From assembly GCA_002898675.1 (NCBI GenBank), contig BEHW01000064.1, forward strand, positions 1 through 12,758: a stretch of DNA of 12,758 nt, read 5' to 3'. The stretch comes from a bacterium HR20 (GTDB lineage: Bacteria > Bacteroidota > Ignavibacteria > Kapaibacteriales > NICIL-2). Each line of letters starts with the position of its first letter. The stretch's first letter is position 1. The translations under genes were made by a program, and so were the position numbers. This document shows, in pieces, positions 1 to 7,015 of the stretch. The notes under the pieces were generated by a model. That model worked only from the letters and a program-made list of their open reading frames with translations, was not told where the DNA came from and did no database searches.

Positions 1-1143
1 ACCGCCTGCGTTGAGATACATGTCGGGGATGATGAAAATCCCGCGCTGGATCAGAATGTCTTCCGCGTATGCAGTCGTTGGCCCATTGGCACCTTCAGCG
101 ATGATTTGTGCCTGGATACGCTCTGCATTGCCAATGTGGATCTGGGACTCGAGTGCAGCTGGAACCAAGATATCGCACGGATATTCGAGGACGCTATTGC
201 CGTCGTTGAAGGTTTTCGCTTTGGGGAAGCCGCGAATGCTGCCGGTTTGGCGGCGATGCTCGGCCAGTTCCCGAACATCAATGCCCTTGGGATTCCAAAC
301 GGCGCCATCCCACTCGATAACCCCAATAATCGTCGCCCCGCCTTCTTGCAAGAAAAGCGCAGCATGATAGCCGACGTTCCCGAAGCCTTGCACGATGACG
401 CGCTTGTCGCTGAGTCCAGGCGTGATACCCAGCCGTTTCGTCAGCTCTCGATCGTTGAGTGCTTCGCGAACGCCGAAGTAGACCCCGCGTCCTGTTGCCT
501 CTGTTCTTCCGCGCACACCGCCTTGACCGACGGGTTTCCCCGTCACGCAGCCGAGCGCGTTGATGTCATCGGGGCGGTAGGACATGTAGGTATCAGCGAT
601 CCACGCCATTTCACGTTGTCCGGAGCCGTAGTCCGGCGCTGGGACGTCGATCGAGGCGCCGATGCAGTTTTTGTGGATCAGTTCGACGGTGTAGCGTCTT
701 GTGATGCGCTCAAGCTCTTCGACCGTGAGCTTGCGTGGGTCAACCTTGATAGCGCCCTTGCCACCGCCGAAGGGCACGTTGACGACCGCACACTTGTACG
801 TCATCAGTGCTGCCAGTGCCATGACTTCATAGACGTCGGCATCTTCGCTGTAGCGAATGCCACCCTTGCAGGGAAGCTTGTGCTGAGAGTGTTCTGCTCG
901 CCAGGCAGTGATAACCTTGATCTCGCCGCTGATCCGTGCAGGAAACTTGACTTCCAAGATCGTGTTGCACGCACGGATTTGGTCGAGGATACCTTTGTTG
1001 TGTTTAGTGTGCGCGGCAGCACGGTCGAAGTATGCATTGACTGACTCATAAAAACGCGCCCCCATCGTATCCTTGGTTGGTGGGGGCGGTGCTGCGGTGC
1101 GCTTGGAATTGCGAGCGTTCGATTTCTTGACAGCAGAAGGCAT
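1..1143 (-). CDS. gdhA: Glutamate dehydrogenase (Glu/Leu/Phe/Val dehydrogenase family), 3' end cut off by window
   Basis: Oxidative deamination of glutamate to 2-oxoglutarate and ammonia, or the reverse, with NAD(P); cytoplasmic. The frame is open from the ATG at 1143 to base 1 (381 codons); the family is usually about 420-450 residues, so only a C-terminal piece is missing. The family's three active-site lysines are visible: K93 in PCKGGIRYS, K117, and K129 in PFGGGKG. D171 lies in PAPDYGSG and the Rossmann dinucleotide motif GFGNVG is at 253-258. The N-terminus is a K/P/A-rich tail of about 26 residues, so M27 (1065) is an alternative start; the upstream -7-like element favours 1143. There is no Shine-Dalgarno. 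It lies downstream of hppD on the same strand, but a hairpin separates them, so it is probably transcribed separately. The family is certain. Coenzyme preference cannot be read from the sequence. Confidence 0.93.
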   Translation of the reverse strand, partial: MPSAVKKSNARNSKRTAAPPPPTKDTMGARFYESVNAYFDRAAAHTKHNKGILDQIRACNTILEVKFPARISGEIKVITAWRAEHSQHKLPCKGGIRYSEDADVYEVMALAALMTYKCAVVNVPFGGGKGAIKVDPRKLTVEELERITRRYTVELIHKNCIGASIDVPAPDYGSGQREMAWIADTYMSYRPDDINALGCVTGKPVGQGGVRGRTEATGRGVYFGVREALNDRELTKRLGITPGLSDKRVIVQGFGNVGYHAALFLQEGGATIIGVIEWDGAVWNPKGIDVRELAEHRRQTGSIRGFPKAKTFNDGNSVLEYPCDILVPAALESQIHIGNAERIQAQIIAEGANGPTTAYAEDILIQRGIFIIPDMYLNAGG

Positions 1144-1200
1144 GGTGGAAACTGCGGTGTGGAACTTGCTTGTGCCTGGCTCGACTTGTCCAGACGTGCG

Positions 1201-1208
1201 CAAAAATA
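1201..1208 (-). promoter_or_regulatory. Bacteroidota-type -7 promoter element for gdhA
   Basis: Read on the minus strand this is TATTTTTG, an exact match to TAnnTTTG. It lies 57 nt before the gdhA ATG and just after the hppD hairpin. The 10-mer CTATTTTTGC here is repeated exactly upstream of the lipoprotein gene at 5731-5740. No clear TTTG at -33 is visible. Confidence 0.45.
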
Positions 1209-1230
1209 GTGGGAGTTCTCCGGAAACGAA

Positions 1231-1258
1231 TGCGGCGAGCATTTGGATGCTCGCCGCA
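1231..1258 (-). terminator. Perfect 12-bp hairpin, probable terminator of hppD
   Basis: TGCGGCGAGCAT (1231-1242) pairs without mismatch with ATGCTCGCCGCA (1247-1258) around a 4-nt loop, 26 nt past the hppD stop. On the minus strand it is followed by TTCGTTT, a broken T-tract, so it is an imperfect intrinsic terminator or a transcript-stabilising hairpin. Confidence 0.65.
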
Positions 1259-1284
1259 ACAAGACGCGAACGTTGTCCTGCGTG

Positions 1285-2409
1285 TTAGAGGTTGCCCCGG
1301 AGCGCTTGCTCGCGTTCGATCGCTTCGAAGAGTGCTTTGAAGTTTCCTTTGCCGAATGAACGCGCTCCTTTCCGCTGGATAATCTCGAAAAAGAGCGTTG
1401 GCCGATCCTGCACTGGTTTGGTGAAGATTTGGAGCAAGTAGCCTTCCTCGTCGCGATCAACGAGGATGTTCAAGTCGCGCAGGACTGCGACATCCTCGTC
1501 AATGGAGCCGACGCGATCGAGCAGGTCATCATAGTATGTTGCTGGTACGCGGAGGAATTCGACACCACGCTTGCGCAGCTCACCGACAGTGAAGACGATA
1601 TCGTCGGTTGCCAGGGCGACGTGCTGGACGCCTGGACCGTGGTAGTATTCGAGGAATTCATCAATTTGCGATTTCTTCCGTCCTTGCGCTGGCTCGTTGA
1701 TCGGAAATTTGACGTAGCCGGTCCCATTCGAAACGACTTTGCTCATCAGCGCAGAATACTCGGTCGAGATGTCTTTGTCATCGAAGGTGATGAGCAGCTT
1801 GAAGCCGAGAACGTCCTCGTAGAACTTGACCCACTCGTTCATCTTGCCAAGCTCGACGTTCCCAACGCAGTGATCAACGTACTTGAGGCCAATCGGCGGC
1901 GGGGCATAGGTTGTTTCCACCGGCACGTAGCCTGGCATGAAGACGCCACGATAGTTTTTCCGCTCGACGAACGTGTGAACCGTATCGCCGTAGGTCTTGA
2001 TCGTCGCGACGACAACTTCGCCGTGCTCATCACGGAGAACGGTTGGCTCTTGAACGCTGGTCGCACCGCGTTTGGTTGTCTCTTCCCATGCTTTCCGGGC
2101 GTCCTCCACCCAGAGAGCGAGCACCTTGACGCCATCGCCATGCGTGTAGATGTGGTCAGCTATTGGATTGTTCGGATGGTACGGCGTGGTCAGTACAAAG
2201 CGAACCTTGCCTTGTTGGAGCACATAACTGGCACGGTCGCGGACACCAGTTTCCAAGCCAGCGTAGGCGGTCAGTTGAAATCCGAAGGCGGTGCGGTAGA
2301 AATATGCCGCTTGTTTCGCATTCCCAACGTAGAACTCGATGTAGTCGGTGCCGAGGATCGGCAGAAAGTCTTCCTCGACCGTTGCAGTGGGCTTTTCCAG
2401 TTCGATCAT
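1285..2409 (-). CDS. hppD: 4-hydroxyphenylpyruvate dioxygenase
   Basis: Non-haem Fe(II) enzyme that converts 4-hydroxyphenylpyruvate to homogentisate in tyrosine catabolism; cytoplasmic. The protein has 374 residues from the ATG at 2409, normal for the family. Two vicinal-oxygen-chelate halves are present. The Fe(II) triad is H180 in KYVDHCVGNV, H263 in GVQHVAL and E342 in FFEIIQR. The C-terminal gate helix region (FGKGNFKALFEAIE) is intact, which favours HPPD over hydroxymandelate synthase. An in-frame GTG at 2418 would add three residues (MPA). I prefer 2409 because it puts the -7-like element 31 nt upstream, the distance seen at other genes here. No homogentisate dioxygenase or other tyrosine-degradation gene is in the window. 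Downstream gdhA could handle the amino nitrogen, but that link is inference. Confidence 0.97.
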   Translation of the reverse strand: MIELEKPTATVEEDFLPILGTDYIEFYVGNAKQAAYFYRTAFGFQLTAYAGLETGVRDRASYVLQQGKVRFVLTTPYHPNNPIADHIYTHGDGVKVLALWVEDARKAWEETTKRGATSVQEPTVLRDEHGEVVVATIKTYGDTVHTFVERKNYRGVFMPGYVPVETTYAPPPIGLKYVDHCVGNVELGKMNEWVKFYEDVLGFKLLITFDDKDISTEYSALMSKVVSNGTGYVKFPINEPAQGRKKSQIDEFLEYYHGPGVQHVALATDDIVFTVGELRKRGVEFLRVPATYYDDLLDRVGSIDEDVAVLRDLNILVDRDEEGYLLQIFTKPVQDRPTLFFEIIQRKGARSFGKGNFKALFEAIEREQALRGNL

Positions 2410-2440
2410 GGCTGGCACTGGAGTTAGTGGAACACACCTG

Positions 2441-2448
2441 CGAAATTA
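2441..2448 (-). promoter_or_regulatory. -7-like promoter element for hppD
   Basis: The minus strand reads TAATTTCG, one mismatch from TAnnTTTG, 31 nt before the preferred ATG at 2409. The preceding bases TG give TGTAATTT, also found at 2489-2496 and 10711-10718 on the plus strand. Confidence 0.35.
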
Positions 2449-2479
2449 CACCGACATCAATCTACCACGGGCAGCGCTC

Positions 2480-2503
2480 AGCATGCACTGTAATTTGCAT
2501 GCT
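2480..2503. promoter_or_regulatory. Perfect 8-bp inverted repeat, possible operator between hppD and the glycosyltransferase
   Basis: AGCATGCA (2480-2487) and TGCATGCT (2496-2503) are exact reverse complements separated by 8 nt (CTGTAATT). The 24-bp dyad lies in the divergent intergenic region and encloses the start of a weak -7-like TAATTTGC (2491-2498) for the plus-strand gene. The size and symmetry suit a dimeric repressor site; a short hairpin in the leader is the alternative. No regulator gene lies next to it. Confidence 0.4.
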
Positions 2504-2530
2504 TGTCACCACATGAAGAATCCATTGACG

Positions 2531-3724
2531 ATGAGCCAACGCCAGCTCGAGCGTTCCATTCTCATTGTGGCGTACCATTTCCCTCCAATGGCTGCTGCAG
2601 CCTGTTTGCGGGCGGCGCACGTCGCGACATTGCTTGCCGAGCGCGAGTGGAATGTGTGCGTTCTCCATGCTGCGCCTGGCCGCGATGATCCAACCGACGC
2701 TTCGTGGGCTGCTGAACTCGAAGCATGCGGTATTGAGCGTGTTGCGATCGAACCAGTTGCGGTGCCATCGCTGGCGCGACATTCCATGCTGCGGGTGCAG
2801 TTGATGCACAGCGTACGCAGTCCGTTCCGTGCAGCAAGCGATTACTACGCTCGATGGGAGCAGCAGGCGCTCAACGCTGCAGAGCGCCGTGCTCGCCAAA
2901 AACCGTTCAACCTTGTGCTTGGAATTGCGCCACCGTTGAGTGTCGCACATGCAGCAGAGACGATCGCACGCAGGCTGGGAGTGCCGTTTGCACTCGATCT
3001 GGGCGAACGACTCGACCTTCTGGCGCACCAAGCGCCCTCCTATGCTGGGCGCTCGCAGGAGAGCACGATCGAGTACCTTCTCCGCAAGGCGTTCTATGTG
3101 ACGGTTACCAGTCGGCGTGAGAAAGAACAGCTCCTTCGTCGGTTCGATGTTCTTACCCACGAAGAAGTCGGCATCCTCCCGCACCGTGTGCAGATGCCGC
3201 GTTCGAGTGCACACGTGCATGAAGGGCGGCGGCTCTTTCTCGTTGCCGATGAACTCGCTACTGCGCTTGTGCGGCCGATCCTGGCAGCAGTGCGCAACCA
3301 GCAGAAGCTCCAGCTCGCCATGGTCGGGCGTGCACCAAAATCGCTTGGAAAGCTTATCAGCGCGTGGCAGCTTGGCGAGCACGTCCGCCACGTCGGCAAG
3401 CTAACGTTGAGCCAACTCGACGAATGGATCACCTCGAGCGATGGTGCGATCGCACTAGCGACTCAATGGTGCTCGACGCCAAGCAGTGTCGTCGAGCGGA
3501 TCGTTGGTGCAGGATTGCCACTGCTTGTCATCGGTGAGCTTTCGCCGGCCTTCGTTGCTGATTTGCTCAGCGAGAATATCTGCATCGCAACGAAAACAAC
3601 CGCATCTGCGGTCAGGAGCGCACTCTCTCGGCTTTTGGAGCTGCAACGAGGTGAGCCTCGCCAGCAGGACGAATCCTACGAACGCGAATTCTCCCGTCGG
3701 CTTGGAATGGTGATGAAGCTTTAG
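2531..3724 (+). CDS. GT4-like (group 1) glycosyltransferase, orphan
   Basis: Probable sugar-nucleotide-dependent glycosyltransferase of the GT-B fold, acting in the cytoplasm on a lipid or polysaccharide acceptor. The protein has 397 residues. Near the N-terminus, ILIVAYHFPP (about 10-19) followed by an AACLRAAHVATLLAE helix resembles the first Rossmann strand and glycine-loop region of GT4 enzymes. Near the C-terminus, PSSVVERIVGAGLPLLVIGE resembles the donor-binding segment of the family (PSK..EY.AAG.PV). The rest is divergent, and the usual EX7E motif is only partly recognisable. The frame is open back to 2348, but that start would lie inside hppD. ATG 2513 is possible. I chose 2531 because a -7-like element sits 32 nt before it. 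There is no Shine-Dalgarno. No other envelope polysaccharide genes are adjacent. Its TAG overlaps the TAA of the opposite gene. Confidence 0.65.
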   Translation: MSQRQLERSILIVAYHFPPMAAAACLRAAHVATLLAEREWNVCVLHAAPGRDDPTDASWAAELEACGIERVAIEPVAVPSLARHSMLRVQLMHSVRSPFRAASDYYARWEQQALNAAERRARQKPFNLVLGIAPPLSVAHAAETIARRLGVPFALDLGERLDLLAHQAPSYAGRSQESTIEYLLRKAFYVTVTSRREKEQLLRRFDVLTHEEVGILPHRVQMPRSSAHVHEGRRLFLVADELATALVRPILAAVRNQQKLQLAMVGRAPKSLGKLISAWQLGEHVRHVGKLTLSQLDEWITSSDGAIALATQWCSTPSSVVERIVGAGLPLLVIGELSPAFVADLLSENICIATKTTASAVRSALSRLLELQRGEPRQQDESYEREFSRRLGMVMKL

Positions 3725-4314
3725 GGGGAGACTCCTTCGGCGACAATGTCGCTTATGCGCACACATCCACCGCCTGAGCCAAGTGGCTCGATAATCGTCT
3801 GGGAGGTTGCAGGGTGCCCGGTGCGAAAGGGACCAAAGACACTGCATCCAATCGCAATGCGCGTTTCCATTCCTTCGTGCTCGAACGCGATCCGCAGGGA
3901 TTGCGATGGCTCGTAGCGGAGCGTATCGGTCTGGGCCAGCAGCGTAGTTCCATCCATGATACGTGTGCCGGTGCGGTCGAGAGTAAGCGTTATGCCGTTG
4001 CGCCCGTTGGCGAGAACGTCGTGCTCTGTCGTTCGCATGCGGATGCGAATGCCATCGAGTGCTCCACCACCGCTCAAGACCATTGCCATTCGAAACTGCG
4101 TGTGTGAAGGATCTGCAAGCACAACCCGCGGTGTCCCACAAATGCGGATGCGCTGCGGGTGTTCTTTTTCGACCGCTGTGCGCTCTCCCCAGTACCACAC
4201 GCGGAGCGGAACGGTTGTATCCTCGTTGAGCCAGAACCGATAGGGATCGGAGGTCCCAAGCTGCCAGACAGCGATCGGTGTCGCAAGTGTGAGGAAAAAA
4301 AGCGCAACTGCCAT
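3721..4314 (-). CDS. Small exported protein of unknown function
   Basis: I do not recognise the family. The 197-residue product begins with a hydrophobic stretch (about 2-17, AVALFFLTLATPIAVW) without a basic n-region, so it may be a weak signal peptide or a membrane anchor. The remainder alternates polar and hydrophobic residues in short strands. One stretch (about 100-150) alternates short strands with turns (NGRNGITLTLD...MDGTTLLAQT...LRIAFEHEGMETRIAIG) in a way that recalls concanavalin/laminin-G-like beta-sandwiches; this is a weak impression only. Three cysteines are present beyond the N-terminus. Its ATG overlaps the TAA of the upstream lipoprotein gene (TAATG), so translation is probably coupled and the two products probably work together at the envelope. 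The 3' end overlaps the convergent glycosyltransferase stop. Confidence 0.7.
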   Translation of the reverse strand: MAVALFFLTLATPIAVWQLGTSDPYRFWLNEDTTVPLRVWYWGERTAVEKEHPQRIRICGTPRVVLADPSHTQFRMAMVLSGGGALDGIRIRMRTTEHDVLANGRNGITLTLDRTGTRIMDGTTLLAQTDTLRYEPSQSLRIAFEHEGMETRIAIGCSVFGPFRTGHPATSQTIIEPLGSGGGCVRISDIVAEGVSP

Positions 4315-5699
4315 TACCGCACCGCTCGATTGTATCGGAGCTGACTGGGACGGAAGAGCTCTTCGGCAATGCCGATGCTAACGCCGAGATAGGCGACGTC
4401 AAATCCCAAGATAGTCGCATCGACGACATCCCGAATGGTTCCTCGATTGACGGTGAATCCTGCACTAGAGATGTATCCCACCGAGACGCCCACCGGCAGC
4501 CATTCGAGCGCGCCAACGTGCAGTGTCGCTCCAAGCTGCCACATTGAGTGGGGAAAGTACGAAACCATCGCAAACGACTCTAACGCAAGACGACTCTCGC
4601 CAAATGGCAGCCAATACCCAACGCGCAGTGGCAGCACGCCATAGCCGAAGCCAACCGCATCCCGAAACGCTTGCTGCTGGCGGAAGGCAAAGACAACGTT
4701 GAACAGATCTACACCCGCGCAAACGCGATTATCCGCTATAGGGAGTGCGATAGTTGTCGGGGCTACTTGCAGTTGGAATCCAATGCTTGGTTGCTGCGAG
4801 TTTGCAGGGGCGCCACTCAAAAGCAGAAACGGCGTCAGACGGAGTGCTCCGATGTTCCAGGACGAATGTTCGTGGTCGTCCCACTGACGACGCAGCTCAC
4901 GCGGATGGTTGAGAAAATCCAGCACCGAAGTGCCCAACCCCAGATATGGCTGGACAAGGCTCTGCTGCTCGATGCTCCGGGCAATGAGCAATCCAGCATA
5001 GGTGCGAATGTTCAATCCGCCAATCGAGCCAACATCGAGCGAGCCTGCAAGATTGAGGTACTGCGATGGAAGAAAGCCAAACCCCGCTGCCGCAGTAACT
5101 GCGACGTACGGAATTTCTTCGCGGAGGTAGAAACGCTTCCGAATGTACAGTGGGAACACGCCGACGACTGCGCGACTGTTATTAGCTTCGAGCTGAAAAA
5201 TCTCACCGAGCGATGTTCCCACCGACCACGTCGGCGCATCATCGAACCAGTAGAGAGGCATTTCCAGAACACCGAAGCGGTAGAGACTGCCCGTAAATAG
5301 CGCCGACTTCGGGCGAATCTCGGAGCTGAACGCTTCGTTCGGATCGAGGTAGATGCCGAAGATCCCGCCTCCAACGCCACGATCACTTGGTGCTGTCGCA
5401 AGGAGTCCGACTGTCTCGAACACCCCGAAGCGGATGAAATTCGGATAGTGCCGCTCCGTGGTTGAATCGTACTGCTCGACTCGGCGCGTTGCGGTGATCG
5501 TTCGGTCGGATGGATAAATGATGCCGCGCTGGCCAGGTGCGTTGCGATACTCAATCTGCTGTGTGGTATCACGTACTGTGATGGTGTACTTGTCCTGCTC
5601 CGTTCGAGTTAGGATAGCGCGCAGAGAGAGCGTCGAACACCCTTCGAGAGAGAGTACCGCAATGGGTAAAGCAAGCAGCACAAGGGCTCGCTGCGTCAT
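4314..5699 (-). CDS. Outer-membrane lipoprotein with beta-barrel-like C-terminal region, function unknown
   Basis: A 461-residue exported protein that I cannot assign to a named family. The N-terminus is a type II signal peptide: a basic residue at 4, a hydrophobic core and the lipobox LEGC with C21 as the predicted lipidated cysteine. Residues about 30-80 are polar (ITVRDTTQQIEYRNAPG and onward). From about 88 to the end there are many amphipathic strands ending in glycine or aromatic residues (for example VGGGIFGIYL, AAAGFGFLPSQYLNL, VGFGYGVLPLRVGYWL, LPVGVSVGYISSAGF), as in outer-membrane barrels. The C-terminus NRAVR lacks the usual terminal aromatic. It is the first gene of a two-gene unit with the small exported protein. 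The ATG at 5699 has no Shine-Dalgarno, and a -7 element lies 32 nt upstream. Possible roles such as porin-like or surface protein cannot be told apart. Confidence 0.75.
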   Translation of the reverse strand: MTQRALVLLALPIAVLSLEGCSTLSLRAILTRTEQDKYTITVRDTTQQIEYRNAPGQRGIIYPSDRTITATRRVEQYDSTTERHYPNFIRFGVFETVGLLATAPSDRGVGGGIFGIYLDPNEAFSSEIRPKSALFTGSLYRFGVLEMPLYWFDDAPTWSVGTSLGEIFQLEANNSRAVVGVFPLYIRKRFYLREEIPYVAVTAAAGFGFLPSQYLNLAGSLDVGSIGGLNIRTYAGLLIARSIEQQSLVQPYLGLGTSVLDFLNHPRELRRQWDDHEHSSWNIGALRLTPFLLLSGAPANSQQPSIGFQLQVAPTTIALPIADNRVCAGVDLFNVVFAFRQQQAFRDAVGFGYGVLPLRVGYWLPFGESRLALESFAMVSYFPHSMWQLGATLHVGALEWLPVGVSVGYISSAGFTVNRGTIRDVVDATILGFDVAYLGVSIGIAEELFRPSQLRYNRAVR

Positions 5700-5731
5700 C
5701 AGCTGTTCTGGGGAAAGTCAACACTGCTGGG

Positions 5732-5739
5732 CAAAAATA
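5732..5739 (-). promoter_or_regulatory. Bacteroidota-type -7 promoter element for the lipoprotein operon
   Basis: The minus strand reads TATTTTTG, an exact TAnnTTTG match, 32 nt before the lipoprotein ATG and 19 nt past the MFS stop. It lies inside a small inverted repeat, CTGCT (5724-5728) and AGCAG (5739-5743). It implies that the lipoprotein operon is not simply read through from the MFS gene. Confidence 0.5.
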
Positions 5740-5758
5740 GCAGGAGGCAGCCAACGTG

Positions 5759-6907
5759 CTACTCCATGCCGTGGAGCGGCTGCGCGAGCACAAACAAACA
5801 GGCAAAACCGATCAGGCCAGCGGCGACGTAAGGCACTTCGTGGCGAACTCCGTACAGTCCCATCCCCACAATCGGACCAACGATGCGTGCAAGCGATGCA
5901 GCCGATTGGGATAGACCGAGAATCGCCCCTTGCGAGCTACCGTCTGCCGATAGAGAAATCAGCGCATTCAACGTTGGCGTGACAAGGGCCGAGCCAACGG
6001 CGATTTCTCCCAGCGTTACAACGACAAGCGCGCTCGATGGCATCCACGGCAGCGCGAGCATACCAATGGCGAAGAGCCCTAACCCTGCACTGAGCAGTTT
6101 TTTCTCGCCGAACGTCTTGACAAGTTTTCCAATCGCACCGCCTTGTATTGCTGAGCCGATCAGGCCAGTGAGTGCAAAGACACCGCCGATTGCATCCTCA
6201 CGCCAGCCGAATCGTTCGTTAGCAAAGAGCGCAAAGGTGATTTGCATCATCACGAAGGCAAACCAATACGCGAAGCTGAGCAGGACCAGTCGGCTTTGCT
6301 GCGGATGCGTCAATGCAGCACGGACCGTTGTACCAAAGGAGGGGCGTTGAGCGAGTGCATGGCGCTGCGGCTCTGGAAGACGAATCCATGCCAGCAGGGC
6401 ATTGAGCAAACTCAGCATGCAGGGGACGTACCCGACCGCAGCGATTCCGAACTGCGCTTTCAAAAAACCACCGAGCGCAGGACCAATGATGAACCCAAGA
6501 CCAAAGGCTGCGCCAATCAGTCCGAGCGATCGCGCGCGATCGGCACCGCTTGTGGTATCGGCGATGTAGGCTTGAGCGACGCTGATGTTCGATGCGCCAA
6601 TTCCGTTGAGCATCCGCGAAGCAATCAAGATGGCAAGTGTTCGGGCATTGGCAAAGAGTGCGTAGCCGGCTGCGTTGATCACAATGCACGTCAGGAGAAT
6701 CGGGCGCCGCCCGAGCCGATCGCTCCACCGGCCGAGAATTGGCGACCACAGCAGCGTCATCACCGAGAAGCTTGCAGCAATAAGCCCGATCTCAAGCTGG
6801 CTTGCGCCGAGGTCACGTGCGTAGAGCGGAAGCACCGGCAGAATGATCCCAAAACCGATCAGGTCGAGCAAAACTGTCAGGAAGAGGATTGCCAGTGGAG
6901 AGTTCAT
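5759..6907 (-). CDS. MFS drug exporter, TetA-like (DHA1, 12-TM)
   Basis: Predicted inner-membrane proton-coupled exporter of small hydrophobic molecules. The 382-residue length and hydrophobic pattern fit 12 transmembrane helices. TM1 carries LLDLIGFGIILPVLP (13-27), with the D15/P24 signature of TetA-type carriers. Motif A is GRWSDRLGRRP (59-69) in the first cytoplasmic loop, a motif B-like RMLNGIGASN starts near 98, and the antiporter motif C region is GAAFGLGFIIGPALGG (132-147). All are characteristic of the DHA1 tetracycline/multidrug subfamily. The substrate is unknown, and the name TetA should not be read as evidence of tetracycline resistance. It is transcribed apart from the flagellin gene, whose terminator lies just upstream, and starts at the ATG at 6907 without a Shine-Dalgarno. 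No adjacent TetR-type regulator is visible. Confidence 0.9.
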   Translation of the reverse strand: MNSPLAILFLTVLLDLIGFGIILPVLPLYARDLGASQLEIGLIAASFSVMTLLWSPILGRWSDRLGRRPILLTCIVINAAGYALFANARTLAILIASRMLNGIGASNISVAQAYIADTTSGADRARSLGLIGAAFGLGFIIGPALGGFLKAQFGIAAVGYVPCMLSLLNALLAWIRLPEPQRHALAQRPSFGTTVRAALTHPQQSRLVLLSFAYWFAFVMMQITFALFANERFGWREDAIGGVFALTGLIGSAIQGGAIGKLVKTFGEKKLLSAGLGLFAIGMLALPWMPSSALVVVTLGEIAVGSALVTPTLNALISLSADGSSQGAILGLSQSAASLARIVGPIVGMGLYGVRHEVPYVAAGLIGFACLFVLAQPLHGME

Positions 6908-6936
6908 CGAATGGATGGTCGTCAGTGAACACTATG

Positions 6937-6944
6937 CGAAACTA
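6937..6944 (-). promoter_or_regulatory. -7-like promoter element for the MFS exporter
   Basis: The minus strand reads TAGTTTCG, one mismatch from TAnnTTTG and the same variant ending (TTCG) as at hppD. It is 29 nt before the ATG at 6907 and lies between the flagellin terminator and the MFS gene. Confidence 0.35.
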
Positions 6945-6951
6945 TGAACGC

Positions 6952-6978
6952 AAAACGCCCGCCGTAGGGGCGAGCGTT
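6952..6978 (-). terminator. Rho-independent terminator of the flagellin gene
   Basis: On the minus strand AACGCTCGCC (6978-6969) pairs with GGCGGGCGTT (6963-6954) with one T-G wobble around a 5-nt loop, and the right arm runs into two further Ts (6953-6952), giving TTTT. It lies 37 nt past the flagellin stop. Confidence 0.7.
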
Positions 6979-7015
6979 CCGCATGGTGCGTACCCGTAGA
7001 GAACTGTTGCCGTGC

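Noticed and set aside
106..1044. 312-codon open frame on the plus strand
   Set aside because: It is antisense to glutamate dehydrogenase, whose catalytic motifs are intact; the product has no recognisable motifs and low-quality composition. It is a shadow of GC-rich coding.
1429..2427. 332-codon open frame on the plus strand
   Set aside because: It lies opposite hppD, which has all three iron ligands; the antisense product looks like a mirror of that gene with no domain signature.
2348..2530. Upstream extension of the glycosyltransferase to an ATG at 2348
   Set aside because: It would overlap the 5' end of hppD and read through the intergenic dyad; the residues show no family similarity.
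2462..3391. 309-codon minus-strand frame opposite the glycosyltransferase
   Set aside because: Cys/His/Arg-rich without motifs; the plus-strand frame has GT4 landmarks and a fitting start.
3455..4573. 372-codon minus-strand frame spanning parts of three genes
   Set aside because: It crosses the end of the glycosyltransferase, the whole exported-protein gene and the end of the lipoprotein gene in another frame; Arg/Trp/His-rich junk composition.
5759..6907. Tetracycline-resistance gene (tetA)
   Set aside because: TetA-like motifs define the DHA1 subfamily only; there is no adjacent tetR or mobile context, so a resistance claim is unsupported.
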